64,000 nucleotides of DNA from RGIG2134 sp964461115 (GTDB lineage: Bacteria; Cyanobacteriota; Vampirovibrionia; Gastranaerophilales; Gastranaerophilaceae), in the NCBI GenBank assembly GCA_964461115.1, contig CAYWSX010000003.1, positions 1 to 64,000 on the forward strand. Direction: 5' to 3'. Shown here one piece after another: positions 15,853-24,008 of the stretch. Position 1 is the stretch's first letter. Every line of letters begins with the position of its first letter. A model generated the notes under the pieces. The model saw only the letters and a program-made list of their open reading frames with translations. It was not told where the DNA came from and searched no databases. The translations under genes were made by a program, and so were the position numbers.

Positions 15853-16506
15853 ATGTTAGCAAATTTTATAACACTTTTCAGAGTATTTTTATCATTTATC
15901 GTAGTGGTGCTGTTGATGATGCAGACACCAGCCGCGTCGATTTCGGCGTTTTTGATGACGATTATCGTCATCTGGTTTGACGGGCTGGACGGCTACGTTG
16001 CGCGAAAATTCAATCAGTCAACGAAATTCGGCGCACTTCTCGATATTTTGTGCGACAGAATCGTTGAAAACATCTATTGGATTACGTTTGCGGCCATGGG
16101 ATGGATTACGGTTTTCATTCCTCTCATTGTAATGACAAGAGGGCTCATCACAGACGCACTCCGCTCTTTGGCACTCGAGCAGGGCTATACGGCTTTCGGC
16201 TCCTCTACCATGATGGAGTCAAAAATCGGCAAATTCCTTGTTGCGTCAAACTTTTGCCGCTTCACATACGCCGTCACAAAAGCGCTCGCGTTCGCGTTTC
16301 TGATTTTGGCGAACTTCCCTATGGAATGCGAAGGCTGCGTCAACAGATTTACGGGCTTTGCATACACATGCGCGTACATCGCGGTTCTATTCTGTGTGGT
16401 GCGCGGAATCCCTGTCATCTGGGAGAGCAAAAGGTTTTTGGAGCCGATGATGGCACAAAAAATAACTGCAGAAACCGCTTCGGAGCCTGAAAAAACTGAG
16501 GAATAA
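15853..16506 (+). CDS. CDP-alcohol phosphatidyltransferase
   Basis: An integral membrane enzyme of phospholipid synthesis. The family motif DG-xx-AR-x8-G-xxx-D-xxx-D is complete in DGYVARKFNQSTKFGALLD plus ILCD (about residues 43-65). About five to six hydrophobic helices surround it. The 217 residues fit PgsA (glycerol-3-phosphate acceptor) or a related transferase, and the acceptor cannot be decided from sequence alone. GGAGGAGAC before the ATG is strong. It sits between a sugar-nucleotide oxidoreductase and trmL, probably in one transcript. Confidence 0.9.
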   Translation: MLANFITLFRVFLSFIVVVLLMMQTPAASISAFLMTIIVIWFDGLDGYVARKFNQSTKFGALLDILCDRIVENIYWITFAAMGWITVFIPLIVMTRGLITDALRSLALEQGYTAFGSSTMMESKIGKFLVASNFCRFTYAVTKALAFAFLILANFPMECEGCVNRFTGFAYTCAYIAVLFCVVRGIPVIWESKRFLEPMMAQKITAETASEPEKTEE

Positions 16507-16511
16507 CCTCT

Positions 16512-16973
16512 ATGGAAACAAATTTTAACGTAGTACTTTTCGAACCCGAAATCCCGCAAAACACGGGCAACATCGTGCGTTTGTGCGCTTGTACCGGCTG
16601 CGAGCTTTATTTGGTGGGTAAATTAGGCTTCTCTCTCGACCAAAGACACCTCAAACGCGCAGGTCTCGACTACTGGCGCGACGTAAAAATCCACCGCGTC
16701 AACAGCCTCGAAGAATTAGCCGAACGGCACCCCGACTCGGCGTTTTACTACTGCACAACAAAAACGAAAATAAAATATACCGACAGAAACTTCAAAAAAG
16801 GGGACTTCTTTGTCTTTGGTCCGGAAAGCCGCGGTTTGAGCGAGGAATTGCTCTCTTCAGCACCCGAAAAATGCATCACGATACCAATGGCACAAAACCA
16901 ACGAAGTCTGAACCTCTCAAACTCTGTCGCAGTAGTGGTTTACGAGGCAGTACGACAAAATGACGCAATTTAA
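16512..16973 (+). CDS. trmL: tRNA (cytidine/uridine-34-2'-O)-methyltransferase
   Basis: TrmL is a small SPOUT enzyme that methylates the wobble ribose of tRNA-Leu isoacceptors. The 153 residues show all the motifs: FEPEIPQNTGNIVRLCACTG (8-27), LKRAGLDYW, FGPESRGL and IPMAQNQRSLNLSNSVAVVV. This knot region carries the SAM site. It starts 5 nt after the phosphatidyltransferase stop and overlaps the next gene by 14 nt, so translation is probably coupled. Confidence 0.96.
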   Translation: METNFNVVLFEPEIPQNTGNIVRLCACTGCELYLVGKLGFSLDQRHLKRAGLDYWRDVKIHRVNSLEELAERHPDSAFYYCTTKTKIKYTDRNFKKGDFFVFGPESRGLSEELLSSAPEKCITIPMAQNQRSLNLSNSVAVVVYEAVRQNDAI

Positions 16974-17859
16974 AAACGAGATAATTTTAGACGCGGATTT
17001 CGCCCGCGCGAATATGCCCGAAAGGCAAGCAGAGTCGAACAAAGGGAGCTTCGGCAAAGTCCTGAACATCGGCGGCTGCAAGGCATACGTAGGCGCGGCG
17101 TATCTTAGCGGCGTATCTGCGCTAAAATCAGGTGCAGGTCTCGTCGTAAACGCAAGCTGCTCCTACGTCCTCGACAAGCTGGCATGCCAAAGCCCAAACA
17201 CCGTTTTTAAAGAACTTTGCCGCGGAAACGAACTAAAAACAAGCTTTTTCGGCAAAATCCCTATTGAATTCGGCGAATTCAATGCAATTGCTATCGGGTG
17301 CGGAATCGGACTGCATAAAAACACCGAAAACTTCGTAAAAGAATTCGTGGAAACCGCTCGAGATAAAACCAAAAACGCAAGCACACCAATAGTTTACGAC
17401 GCTGACGCCCTGAATCTAATCGCAAAACTAAAACTCACAAATTTAGGCGAAAACGCAATTCTTACGCCTCATCCGGGCGAAATGGCACGGCTAATGGGGA
17501 CAACTATCGATAAAATCCAATCCAACCGTGATTTTTGGGCTAAAAAAGCCGCAGAAATATTTAACTCCGTGATTGTGCTCAAAGGCCACAAGACGCTCAT
17601 AGCAAGCCCTGACGGCAGGTTTTACAAAGACGTTTCAGGCACATCAATTCTGGCAAAAGCAGGTATGGGCGACGTTTTGACAGGCATAACCGCTGCACTC
17701 TGCGCTCAGGGATTGGACTGCACAACCGCCGCAGCATTAGGCGTTTACATTCATTCACAATCGGGCTGTGCAGCAGAAAAACAGCTTCCACCCCACTCCC
17801 TATTAGCTTCCGAGCTGATAAATTTTATACCCGACGCGATAGCCTCATTTACTATATAG
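16960..17859 (+). CDS. nnrD: ADP/ATP-dependent NAD(P)H-hydrate dehydratase
   Basis: It repairs hydrated NAD(P)H damage products using ADP or ATP. The 299 residues cover only the YjeF C-terminal ribokinase-like domain: GKVLNIGGCKAYVGAAYLSG (29-48), ILTPHPGEMARLMG, IVLKGHKTLIASPDG and the catalytic AGMGDVLTG. The N-terminal epimerase domain (NnrE) found in the bifunctional form is missing and is not encoded nearby. It overlaps trmL. The last ORFs of this run are followed by a short AT-rich gap, then gshB. Confidence 0.94.
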   Translation: MTQFKNEIILDADFARANMPERQAESNKGSFGKVLNIGGCKAYVGAAYLSGVSALKSGAGLVVNASCSYVLDKLACQSPNTVFKELCRGNELKTSFFGKIPIEFGEFNAIAIGCGIGLHKNTENFVKEFVETARDKTKNASTPIVYDADALNLIAKLKLTNLGENAILTPHPGEMARLMGTTIDKIQSNRDFWAKKAAEIFNSVIVLKGHKTLIASPDGRFYKDVSGTSILAKAGMGDVLTGITAALCAQGLDCTTAAALGVYIHSQSGCAAEKQLPPHSLLASELINFIPDAIASFTI

Positions 17860-17939
17860 ACTAAACTTTTTTTTGCTGTATTCTGAAAGAAGCTCGCGAC
17901 ATTCGAACGTCCGCAAGACTAAAACACAGACGAGGGGCT

Positions 17940-18956
17940 ATGAACACCAAAAAAATATTGTTTGTCATCGACGAAATCGAATTAAAATATTTCGAATTCA
18001 ACAAACTTGTGACAAATTTCTGGATTATAAGAGAACTCTTAAAACGCGGTTTTGACGTGGAAATCACCGTCAAAAACAAGCTCTACATCGAAAACGCCAA
18101 AGGCTGCGCGCTTACACACCGTGCGTGCTTGGCAGAAAAAGGCGGAAACACCGACGCTGAGATAGTTTACGACAAAGCCGTCAGCGCCGAACTCATAGAA
18201 AGCTTTGACGCCGTATTTTTCCGCCCGGACCCGCCTGTAGACATCGACTATATCAATGCTTGCAGTGTTTTTGAGTTCGTAGACCGCACAAAAACCATGC
18301 TTATCAACGACCCTCTCGAAATCAAAAATTTTAACGAAAAAATGCACGTAAACCTTTTCCCTGAGTACACTCCGCGCAATATCACGACAGCCAACAAGGA
18401 TTTGATTACAGAATTCGTGAATTCCGCGAAAAAAGCGATAATAAAGCCGCTCAACCGCTGTTTCGGCTCGGGCGTGTTTATTTTGCAGTCAGGCGACCCT
18501 AATACAAGTTCAATCATAAGCGCCGCAACCGAAAACGGCAAAACTACGGTTATGGTTCAAGAGTACCTCCAAGGTGCCGTGCACGGCGACAAACGAGTGC
18601 TTATAATCGGCGGAAAGGTCTTTGAGGAGTGCGTTCGCAAGCTTCCTGCCAAAAACGACTTCAAGTTTGCAGAACACTCGGACAATTATTTTGAAAAAGC
18701 ACCGCTAACATCAGGCGAAAAGCAAGCAGCTCAAGTCATTGCGGACAAGCTGCTAAAAAAAGGACTATACATGGTCGGACTCGACATGATTGATGAAAAA
18801 GTCATCGAAATCAATGTCACAAGCCCATGCTACTTCATCAAAGAGGTTAATAGCCTCTACAACACGCATTTTGAGGATGACATAATGCGCGAAATACTTG
18901 ACCTCATTGAATTACAAGTAAAATCAGCCAAAGCAGCCAATGTAACATTTGTTTAA
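17940..18956 (+). CDS. gshB: Glutathione synthetase-like ATP-grasp ligase
   Basis: GshB joins gamma-glutamylcysteine and glycine. The 338 residues show the family layout. A GSH-synthetase N-terminal domain (1-120) contains FRPDPPVDIDYINA. An ATP-grasp domain (about 125-320) contains IIKPLNRCFGSGVF, MVQEYLQGAVHGDKRVLIIG, GLDMIDEKVIEINVTSP. ATP and Mg ligands lie in KP, QEY and DxxxxxxxEINVTSP. GAGGGGCT precedes the ATG. No gshA is visible in the window, so either it is elsewhere or the enzyme has another substrate. Confidence 0.88.
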   Translation: MNTKKILFVIDEIELKYFEFNKLVTNFWIIRELLKRGFDVEITVKNKLYIENAKGCALTHRACLAEKGGNTDAEIVYDKAVSAELIESFDAVFFRPDPPVDIDYINACSVFEFVDRTKTMLINDPLEIKNFNEKMHVNLFPEYTPRNITTANKDLITEFVNSAKKAIIKPLNRCFGSGVFILQSGDPNTSSIISAATENGKTTVMVQEYLQGAVHGDKRVLIIGGKVFEECVRKLPAKNDFKFAEHSDNYFEKAPLTSGEKQAAQVIADKLLKKGLYMVGLDMIDEKVIEINVTSPCYFIKEVNSLYNTHFEDDIMREILDLIELQVKSAKAANVTFV

Positions 18957-19017
18957 GCACCTAGCAATTTTTATTTCGCGCCGTTTTTAAACAATTGACT
19001 CAAAAAAAGGAACAAAC

Positions 19018-19848
19018 ATGCCAATCCACGGTCTTACAGCGCAAAATCAGCCGATTCGGCAAGATTATAAAAATAATAAAGCTTTCGGACATCGTCCCTC
19101 CTATAAACACCACCCCGAGTGGAATGAGCCCGAACCAAGCATAACTAAAGGCGAAAAAGCATTTGTCCTCGGCATGAGTGCACTGGGAACCCTTGCCGCG
19201 CTTGTCTTAATCGGCAAAAAACAAAAACTCAATGTGTTTAAATGGTCAGGACTGAAACACATAAAATTTGAGGCGAAAGAAATCCTCGGACTTGGCGCAG
19301 GGTCTGTAATAGGCGGACTTGCATCAGGAGTTATGGTAGACAGAAAAAACTCGAAAGACAAATTCCGCGAGTCTTTACAACAATATATCGGCAACATCGT
19401 CTTCCCTATCGGTTTTGTGGCAGGCGCAACATCGCTCTACGAAAAATGCACCAAAAACTTCAAAATGCCTCAAATGAAAGGTACAACAAAAACCATAAAA
19501 TTCCTTAACGGAATCATAAAAGCGGCACCGGTTGCAGGCGTCACGCTTGCGGCACTGGTTGGAGGAATTATATTCGGCAACAAAATCACTAACGCGATGA
19601 ATAACAAGATTTTCAAAGAACACGAAAAACGCGACATAAAAGTAACCGACATGGCGGCTCACGTCGACGATATGTGCCTCGGGGCAAGCATTGTAGCTAA
19701 CAATATGGCGTCCGTTGAAACCGCAGCAACTCAAACGCTCACGCAAGCAACAATCCAAGGCGGAGCACACTCAATGTTCTCAAAGCTTATCCCCCCTGCG
19801 CTCGTCATCCCGGGCTACATGACAGGGCTTGCGCAATCTGACGAATAA
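19018..19848 (+). CDS. Lineage-specific membrane protein with an AFGHR motif
   Basis: The product is 276 residues. Residues 1-40 are polar and contain NNKAFGHRP (F23). Four hydrophobic stretches follow: KAFVLGMSALGTLAALVLIG (about 46-65), EILGLGAGSVIGGLASGVMV (about 87-106), IVFPIGFVAGATSLY and APVAGVTLAALVGGIIFGN. The C-terminal 60 residues are amphipathic and rich in Ala and Thr. No family recognised. AAAAAAAGGAACAAAC precedes the ATG. It is followed by two small unknown genes, the first with a TGTAACA box upstream. Confidence 0.85.
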   Translation: MPIHGLTAQNQPIRQDYKNNKAFGHRPSYKHHPEWNEPEPSITKGEKAFVLGMSALGTLAALVLIGKKQKLNVFKWSGLKHIKFEAKEILGLGAGSVIGGLASGVMVDRKNSKDKFRESLQQYIGNIVFPIGFVAGATSLYEKCTKNFKMPQMKGTTKTIKFLNGIIKAAPVAGVTLAALVGGIIFGNKITNAMNNKIFKEHEKRDIKVTDMAAHVDDMCLGASIVANNMASVETAATQTLTQATIQGGAHSMFSKLIPPALVIPGYMTGLAQSDE

Positions 19849-19858
19849 TATAAATTTC

Positions 19859-19911
19859 TGTAACAATTTCCCTGTACAGCAAAATTTCAGCACCGAAAAT
19901 GTTTTTATAAA
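19859..19911 (+). promoter_or_regulatory. TGTAACA box and TATAAA promoter
   Basis: TGTAACA (19859-19865) is followed after 40 nt by TATAAA (19906-19911). The spacing matches that at three other unknown genes (41-42 nt). Confidence 0.45.
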
Positions 19912-19959
19912 TATACGGCAGATTATGCTTTTCTGCTGATTTGGGAAAAAGGATGGAAT

Positions 19960-20172
19960 ATGACAACAGCACCGATTAGTTTTATACCGGGCTTTGGGCA
20001 AGGTCAGACTACTACAACGACAGGAATGCAGGGACGCGTCGCGACGCCGCAAAAGCAGGAACTTGCAAGCGTATTTAACTACAAAAATTTGGATAAGTAT
20101 GACCAAAATTCACCTGCAACATATGGCTCCGGCGTGGGGGAACGCTTCGACAGCAACAGGTACTTCTCCTAG
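19960..20172 (+). CDS. Small protein with an F-N-Y-K-N-L-x-K-Y-D motif
   Basis: The product is 70 residues with no signal peptide. The N-terminal half is Gly/Thr/Gln-rich low complexity (TAPISFIPGFGQGQTTTTTG). The C-terminal half has FNYKNLDKYD (residues 39-48), matched by FDWKNLSKFD in the neighbour at 20527, so the two are probably distant paralogues. AAGGATGGAAT precedes the ATG and a TATAAA promoter lies at 19906. No function can be assigned. Confidence 0.7.
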   Translation: MTTAPISFIPGFGQGQTTTTTGMQGRVATPQKQELASVFNYKNLDKYDQNSPATYGSGVGERFDSNRYFS

Positions 20173-20213
20173 CAAGCCGAATAGAGAACGCCACGCAGCA
20201 CAGTGCGCCGACT

Positions 20214-20309
20214 GTCATCCTGAACTTGTTTGACAAAGGGAACAACATAGCCTGAAAGGCGATGTCTGTGCCCCTGTCTCTCGAGGCGAAGCCGAATAGT
20301 CAGGATTTT
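20214..20309. repeat. 95-nt repeat, copy 3
   Basis: Same orientation and module order as 4159-4253 and 6619-6713, with scattered changes (for example AACAACATAG and GAATAGTCAGG). Confidence 0.8.
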
Positions 20310-20368
20310 TTCGGCTTGTAAATTTTTTAAGCTTTGCAACCCAGCGCTGACAGCAACGCCCACCCGCC

Positions 20369-20394
20369 GTCATCCTGAACTTGTTTCAGGATCT
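20369..20394. repeat. TCATCCTGAACTTG-type short repeat
   Basis: GTCATCCTGAACTTGTTTCA followed by GGATCT. This is the simple palindrome without the central insert. Confidence 0.8.
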
Positions 20395-20448
20395 TTCTGA
20401 TTTTTAAAGCGAGCAATAACTACCACAACGGCGCAATATCTCCCACAT

Positions 20449-20469
20449 AAACTTTTGTAACAAAAGTTT
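20449..20469 (+). promoter_or_regulatory. Perfect TTTTGTAACAAAAG palindrome
   Basis: Ten-base arms AAACTTTTGT and ACAAAAGTTT flank a single A, a perfect 21-nt palindrome. It lies 58 nt before the GTG at 20527, and its TGTAACA ends 41 nt before TATATA. Confidence 0.6.
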
Positions 20470-20497
20470 CATACTTCTGCAAAAAAACGTCTTAAAT

Positions 20498-20515
20498 ATA
20501 CTTTATATATATAAG
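20498..20515 (+). promoter_or_regulatory. TATA-type promoter element
   Basis: ATACTTTATATATATAAG differs at one base from the minus-strand element at 1243-1260. It has no -35 hexamer at the normal spacing. Confidence 0.55.
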
Positions 20516-20526
20516 ATATAAGAGCA

Positions 20527-20973
20527 GTGAGTATAACTATGAGTATTACAGGAATCGACAAATATCAACAAGCGTTTGCAGCACAGCTTTTCGGCGGGCA
20601 AACAGCGCTTGGGCAAAATATTGGCACGCAAGGTACCATTCCTCAAGCCGCAAAAAGAGTTGAAGGCGTCGGAGCCGAAGTCCAGGGTGCTCAAAAATTT
20701 GATTGGAAAAATTTAAGCAAATTTGATAGCGTTCTTTCCGGTGTTCAAACACAAGCGCAGGGCGGGAAAGCCGTTGAATCACCTACGGGCGGAGTTTCCG
20801 AAATCAACATCTTCGGAGGCGAAAAAGCCGCACCACAAGGCGCATACGGTATTGAGCCAAAAGGCGGAAACGGGCTATTTGCATCGTTAAACGCCCTTGA
20901 CGCTAAAGATTTGGGGCTAAACGGGCAACGCGCAGGGCTTGACGGTCAAAAACACCTGAATTTGATTGCGTAG
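20527..20973 (+). CDS. Small Gly/Gln/Ala-rich protein, relative of the gene at 19960
   Basis: The product is 148 residues from the GTG at 20527, or 144 from the ATG at 20539; neither has a strong ribosome site. The N-terminal half is Gln/Gly/Ala-rich (QLFGGQTALGQNIGTQG). FDWKNLSKFD (residues 58-67) matches the motif of the preceding small protein. The C-terminus has a second Gly-rich stretch and a short helical LNALDAKDLGLNGQRAGLDG tail. No signal peptide or membrane segment. A perfect palindrome and a TATA-type promoter precede it and a strong terminator follows, so it is a single-gene transcript. Confidence 0.78.
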   Translation: MSITMSITGIDKYQQAFAAQLFGGQTALGQNIGTQGTIPQAAKRVEGVGAEVQGAQKFDWKNLSKFDSVLSGVQTQAQGGKAVESPTGGVSEINIFGGEKAAPQGAYGIEPKGGNGLFASLNALDAKDLGLNGQRAGLDGQKHLNLIA

Positions 20974-20990
20974 TGAAAATTTACAAATAT

Positions 20991-21022
20991 AGCCCCGCAG
21001 AATAGTTTTTGCGGGGCTTTTA
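20991..21022 (+). terminator. Rho-independent terminator
   Basis: AGCCCCGCA, a 9-nt loop, TGCGGGGCT then TTT. It lies 18 nt after the stop of the gene at 20527. Confidence 0.9.
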
Positions 21023-21048
21023 ATGCAATTTGCGTGATATTATCGCAT

Positions 21049-21077
21049 TTGCCCGCACGAAATTTTGGTTGTATAAT
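21049..21077 (+). promoter_or_regulatory. Promoter of the methyltransferase/CooC/folD operon
   Basis: TTGCCC (21049-21054), 17 nt, TATAAT (21072-21077), 28 nt before the GTG start. Confidence 0.6.
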
Positions 21078-21104
21078 TGAACTGAAACGACATGAGGGGG
21101 TAGT

Positions 21105-22226
21105 GTGAATAACTCGAACATAACGCAAATCAGCGCCGAAAAGGCAGCAAAATTATCACTTTCGGCACTGGCAATCGGCAGCTTGCCTCATTGCGACGCA
21201 AATACAGCTTCAGAACTGGTGTTTGAGCTTTTTCCAAACAGTCCGATGTGGGCTCAGCTTTCACGTGCCAACCGCCTCGAGGATATGATTACGCAATACC
21301 TGCAAGGCTTGCCGGGACTGGAATTTAGCGAAAAAAAGAATAAATATTTTTTCAATACCGAAAGTGAAAAATATTACGAAGAGTTGGAGGAATTTTTCCT
21401 TGATTACGAGGAAATTATATCCGAAAAAAACTACGAAAAGCTTTACAAATACGCGATTACAGCACCTTTTACGTCGACGTTTCCGACATTTTTGGAATAC
21501 GTCGCAAAAAACAAACCTGACTTCGCGAAAGGTCACATAACAGGCCCTTTAACAATGGGGACAAGCATTTGTGACGAAAACGGCAAATGCGCTTTTTATG
21601 ATGATGTTTTACGCGAAATACTAATAAAAGCCCTTACTCTAAAGGCTTTATGGCAAATAGAAGAAATAAAAAAAGTTTCACCAAACACAACTCCGATTAT
21701 TTTTCTCGATGAGCCCGCAATGAGCCAATACGGCACCTCTGCGCTGATTACGATTGAAAAATCCGACATTATTTGTGCAATAAAAGAAATTTCCGAAGTA
21801 ATCAAAGCCGAGGGTGCCCTTTCCGCCGTTCACTGCTGCGGAAAAACGGACTGGACAATGATTACGGACACCGGCGTCAACATCTTAAATTTTGATGCAT
21901 TCTTCTTCTCGAAAAGCCTTACGGTATATGCGTCTTCAATCAAAAAGTTTATTGAAAACGGCAATTTTATCGCTTGGGGCATAGTGCCGACACTTGACGA
22001 AAAGGCGCTCAGAGAATCCGACGAAGAAAGCCTCTCAAAACGTCTCGAAGACGCAATTTCAGAGCTTTGTAAAAAAGGATTAGAAAAAGATGCCGTACTG
22101 GAGCGCTCAATCGTAACGCCGTCTTGCGGCGCGGGGGGCTTGAGCGAGGAGTTGGCGACAAAAGCAATGAAAATTACCGCGGCAATCTCTAAAAAGCTGA
22201 AAAGCAAGTCACTGGCAGCTATTTAG
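21105..22226 (+). CDS. MetE-core (UROD/MetE-like) methyltransferase
   Basis: The 373 residues match only the C-terminal catalytic barrel of cobalamin-independent methionine synthase; the N-terminal folate-binding half is absent. LAIGSLPHCD (near 25) matches the IGSxP homocysteine-side motif. The zinc ligands are seen as H243 and C245 (VHCCGKTDW) and C341 (TPSCGAGG). Core-only enzymes of this type are known as folate-independent methionine synthases that take methyl from a corrinoid protein; other members methylate other thiols. The GTG start has GAGGGGG upstream. It heads an operon with a CooC-like ATPase and FolD, which supports one-carbon work. The exact acceptor and donor are not proven. 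Confidence 0.82.
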   Translation: MNNSNITQISAEKAAKLSLSALAIGSLPHCDANTASELVFELFPNSPMWAQLSRANRLEDMITQYLQGLPGLEFSEKKNKYFFNTESEKYYEELEEFFLDYEEIISEKNYEKLYKYAITAPFTSTFPTFLEYVAKNKPDFAKGHITGPLTMGTSICDENGKCAFYDDVLREILIKALTLKALWQIEEIKKVSPNTTPIIFLDEPAMSQYGTSALITIEKSDIICAIKEISEVIKAEGALSAVHCCGKTDWTMITDTGVNILNFDAFFFSKSLTVYASSIKKFIENGNFIAWGIVPTLDEKALRESDEESLSKRLEDAISELCKKGLEKDAVLERSIVTPSCGAGGLSEELATKAMKITAAISKKLKSKSLAAI

Positions 22227-22281
22227 CAGAATTCGCACTTATAACGCAAAATCACGAATCGACATAATTATAAGGAGGCAA

Positions 22282-23034
22282 ATGACAACAACAATCGCAA
22301 TAACGGGCAAGGGCGGGTCGGGCAAAACGACTATTACGAAAGGGTTTTTGAACCTTCTCAAAGAATACCATCCCGATAAAACGATTTTGCTGTTTGACAA
22401 CGACCTCACAAGCGAACTGGGACACAGTTTTGGGCTGGATATAAGAAATACTATTTACGGCATCCGCAGCGGAAAACACGAATACAAAACCGGCATTCCG
22501 TCGCGAATGACGAAGCAGGAATACATCGAATGGGCGCTCGAGGACATCGTTGTAAGCGTCGAAGAGAACGTAGACCTCATCGTGTCTTGGCTTGTAGCCT
22601 CAAAGGACTGCAGATGTCCCATTACGCACCAACTCAACGACGGCGTCGCAAAACTCATCAGCCGCTACGATTTCGTGATTTTTGACTGCGAGTTTGACCT
22701 AAAATACCTCAACCAGCTTGTCGATATGGACATTGACCTCACTATAATTACAGCTCATGCTACCGAGGAGTCGATTCATCTGGCTAAACGCCTCGAGGAA
22801 TTTAACGCAAAATACGCCGCAGGCGGGCAGATGGGCGTTGTTCTGAACATGGTCAGAGGGAACGAAGTCACAAAGGTTTACGAACTTTTAAACAAATACA
22901 AGCTCGAAACGCTCGGCGTGATTGGATTTGACGGCGAACTCGGACAAAACCCGATTCCGCGAAACTCGGACATGGTCACTGACGCGATTAGACAGTTTTA
23001 TTTCAGGCTCAATCTGCCTCAATTGCGCTCATAA
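22282..23034 (+). CDS. CooC/AcsF-like nickel-insertion ATPase
   Basis: The product is 250 residues of the SIMIBI (MinD/ParA) class. The deviant Walker A is ITGKGGSGKTT (residues 7-17) and the Walker B-like strand is VIFDCEFDL. C110-R-C112 forms the CxC motif that in CooC binds nickel at the dimer interface for loading carbon monoxide dehydrogenase. ParA and MinD lack this motif, and no ParB or MinE/C is nearby. TATAAGGAGGCAA precedes the ATG. It lies 55 nt after the MetE-core gene and 16 nt before folD. No CODH or acetyl-CoA synthase gene is in the window, so the client enzyme is unknown. Confidence 0.82.
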   Translation: MTTTIAITGKGGSGKTTITKGFLNLLKEYHPDKTILLFDNDLTSELGHSFGLDIRNTIYGIRSGKHEYKTGIPSRMTKQEYIEWALEDIVVSVEENVDLIVSWLVASKDCRCPITHQLNDGVAKLISRYDFVIFDCEFDLKYLNQLVDMDIDLTIITAHATEESIHLAKRLEEFNAKYAAGGQMGVVLNMVRGNEVTKVYELLNKYKLETLGVIGFDGELGQNPIPRNSDMVTDAIRQFYFRLNLPQLRS

Positions 23035-23050
23035 CAAGGAAAACACCTAA

Positions 23051-23896
23051 ATGACAATAATTCTTGACGGAAAAGCCTTATCGGCTAAAAAATTAATAAA
23101 ATTGACGGAAAATATCTCCAAGCTTGAGAAAAAACCGAAGCTGGCGGTGATTCTTCTCGGCGACGATCCCGCCGGCAAAATCTACACATCGCTAAAGCAA
23201 AAACGCGCAAAAGCAATAGGCATAGACTCTTTGATGATTGAATTGCCGTATGAAACGCCCGAATACGCGCTCTTGGAGCACATCGATGTTCTAAACGAGG
23301 ATCCGGACGTCAACGCAATACTGGTGCAGCTTCCACTCCCAAATCACATTGACGTGACGAAGGTTTTGACAAGAATTACACCGGAAAAAGACGTTGACGG
23401 CTTTACGCCGCTGAATATCGGGCTCTTGGCAGAAGGCAGCGAGCCAAATGCCTATCCCTGCACGCCTCTTGGAGTTGTAAAACTTTTGAACGAATACAAA
23501 ATTGAAATAGAGGGCAAGCATGCGGTCATAGTCGGGCGCTCAAACATAGTAGGAAAGCCGCTTTCACTTATGCTGCTTGAAAAAAATGCCACAGTCACAA
23601 TTTGTCACAGCCGCACGCAAAACCTTGCGGTATATACAAAAACAGCGGACATACTCATCTCAGCCGTCGGAAAACCTCACACCATAACTAAAGACATGGT
23701 AAAACCGAACGCAATCATAATAGACGTAGGCATTTCGCGACTTGACGACGGAAAAGTCACGGGGGACGTTGATTTTCACGATCTGCAAAATATTGCCGGC
23801 GCAATTACGCCTGTTCCCGGCGGAGTCGGCCCGATGACGATTGCAATGTTGCTTGAAAACACATACAAACTCTACTGTCTCCAGCAAAATCACTGA
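23051..23896 (+). CDS. folD: Methylene-THF dehydrogenase/methenyl-THF cyclohydrolase
   Basis: FolD interconverts 5,10-methylene-THF and 10-formyl-THF in the cytosol. The 281-residue length is normal. YTSLKQKRAKAIGI (with the catalytic Lys), VQLPLP, PEKDVDGF, VVGRSNIVGKPL-type (here VIVGRSNIVGKPLSLML, NADP site) and TPVPGGVGPMTIAMLLENT are all present. It is the third gene of the operon, 16 nt after the CooC-like gene, placing folate one-carbon supply beside the methyltransferase. Confidence 0.96.
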   Translation: MTIILDGKALSAKKLIKLTENISKLEKKPKLAVILLGDDPAGKIYTSLKQKRAKAIGIDSLMIELPYETPEYALLEHIDVLNEDPDVNAILVQLPLPNHIDVTKVLTRITPEKDVDGFTPLNIGLLAEGSEPNAYPCTPLGVVKLLNEYKIEIEGKHAVIVGRSNIVGKPLSLMLLEKNATVTICHSRTQNLAVYTKTADILISAVGKPHTITKDMVKPNAIIIDVGISRLDDGKVTGDVDFHDLQNIAGAITPVPGGVGPMTIAMLLENTYKLYCLQQNH

Positions 23897-23921
23897 TTTC
23901 CTCCAAGTGGAAGACAGGGGC

Positions 23922-23950
23922 TTGCCTGAGTCCGAAAATACCTTTATAAT
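23922..23950 (+). promoter_or_regulatory. Promoter of surE
   Basis: TTGCCT (23922-23927), 17 nt, TATAAT (23945-23950), 58 nt before the surE start. Confidence 0.65.
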
Positions 23951-24008
23951 AAAGAAAATCAGATTGGCGCTTGACGAAAATTCAAGCTGTGTTTAGGAAA
24001 GGGGCATT

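Noticed and set aside
22282..23034. Plain ParA/MinD assignment for the P-loop ATPase
   Set aside because: The CxC pair and the methyltransferase-FolD context fit CooC better, and no partition or division partner is adjacent.
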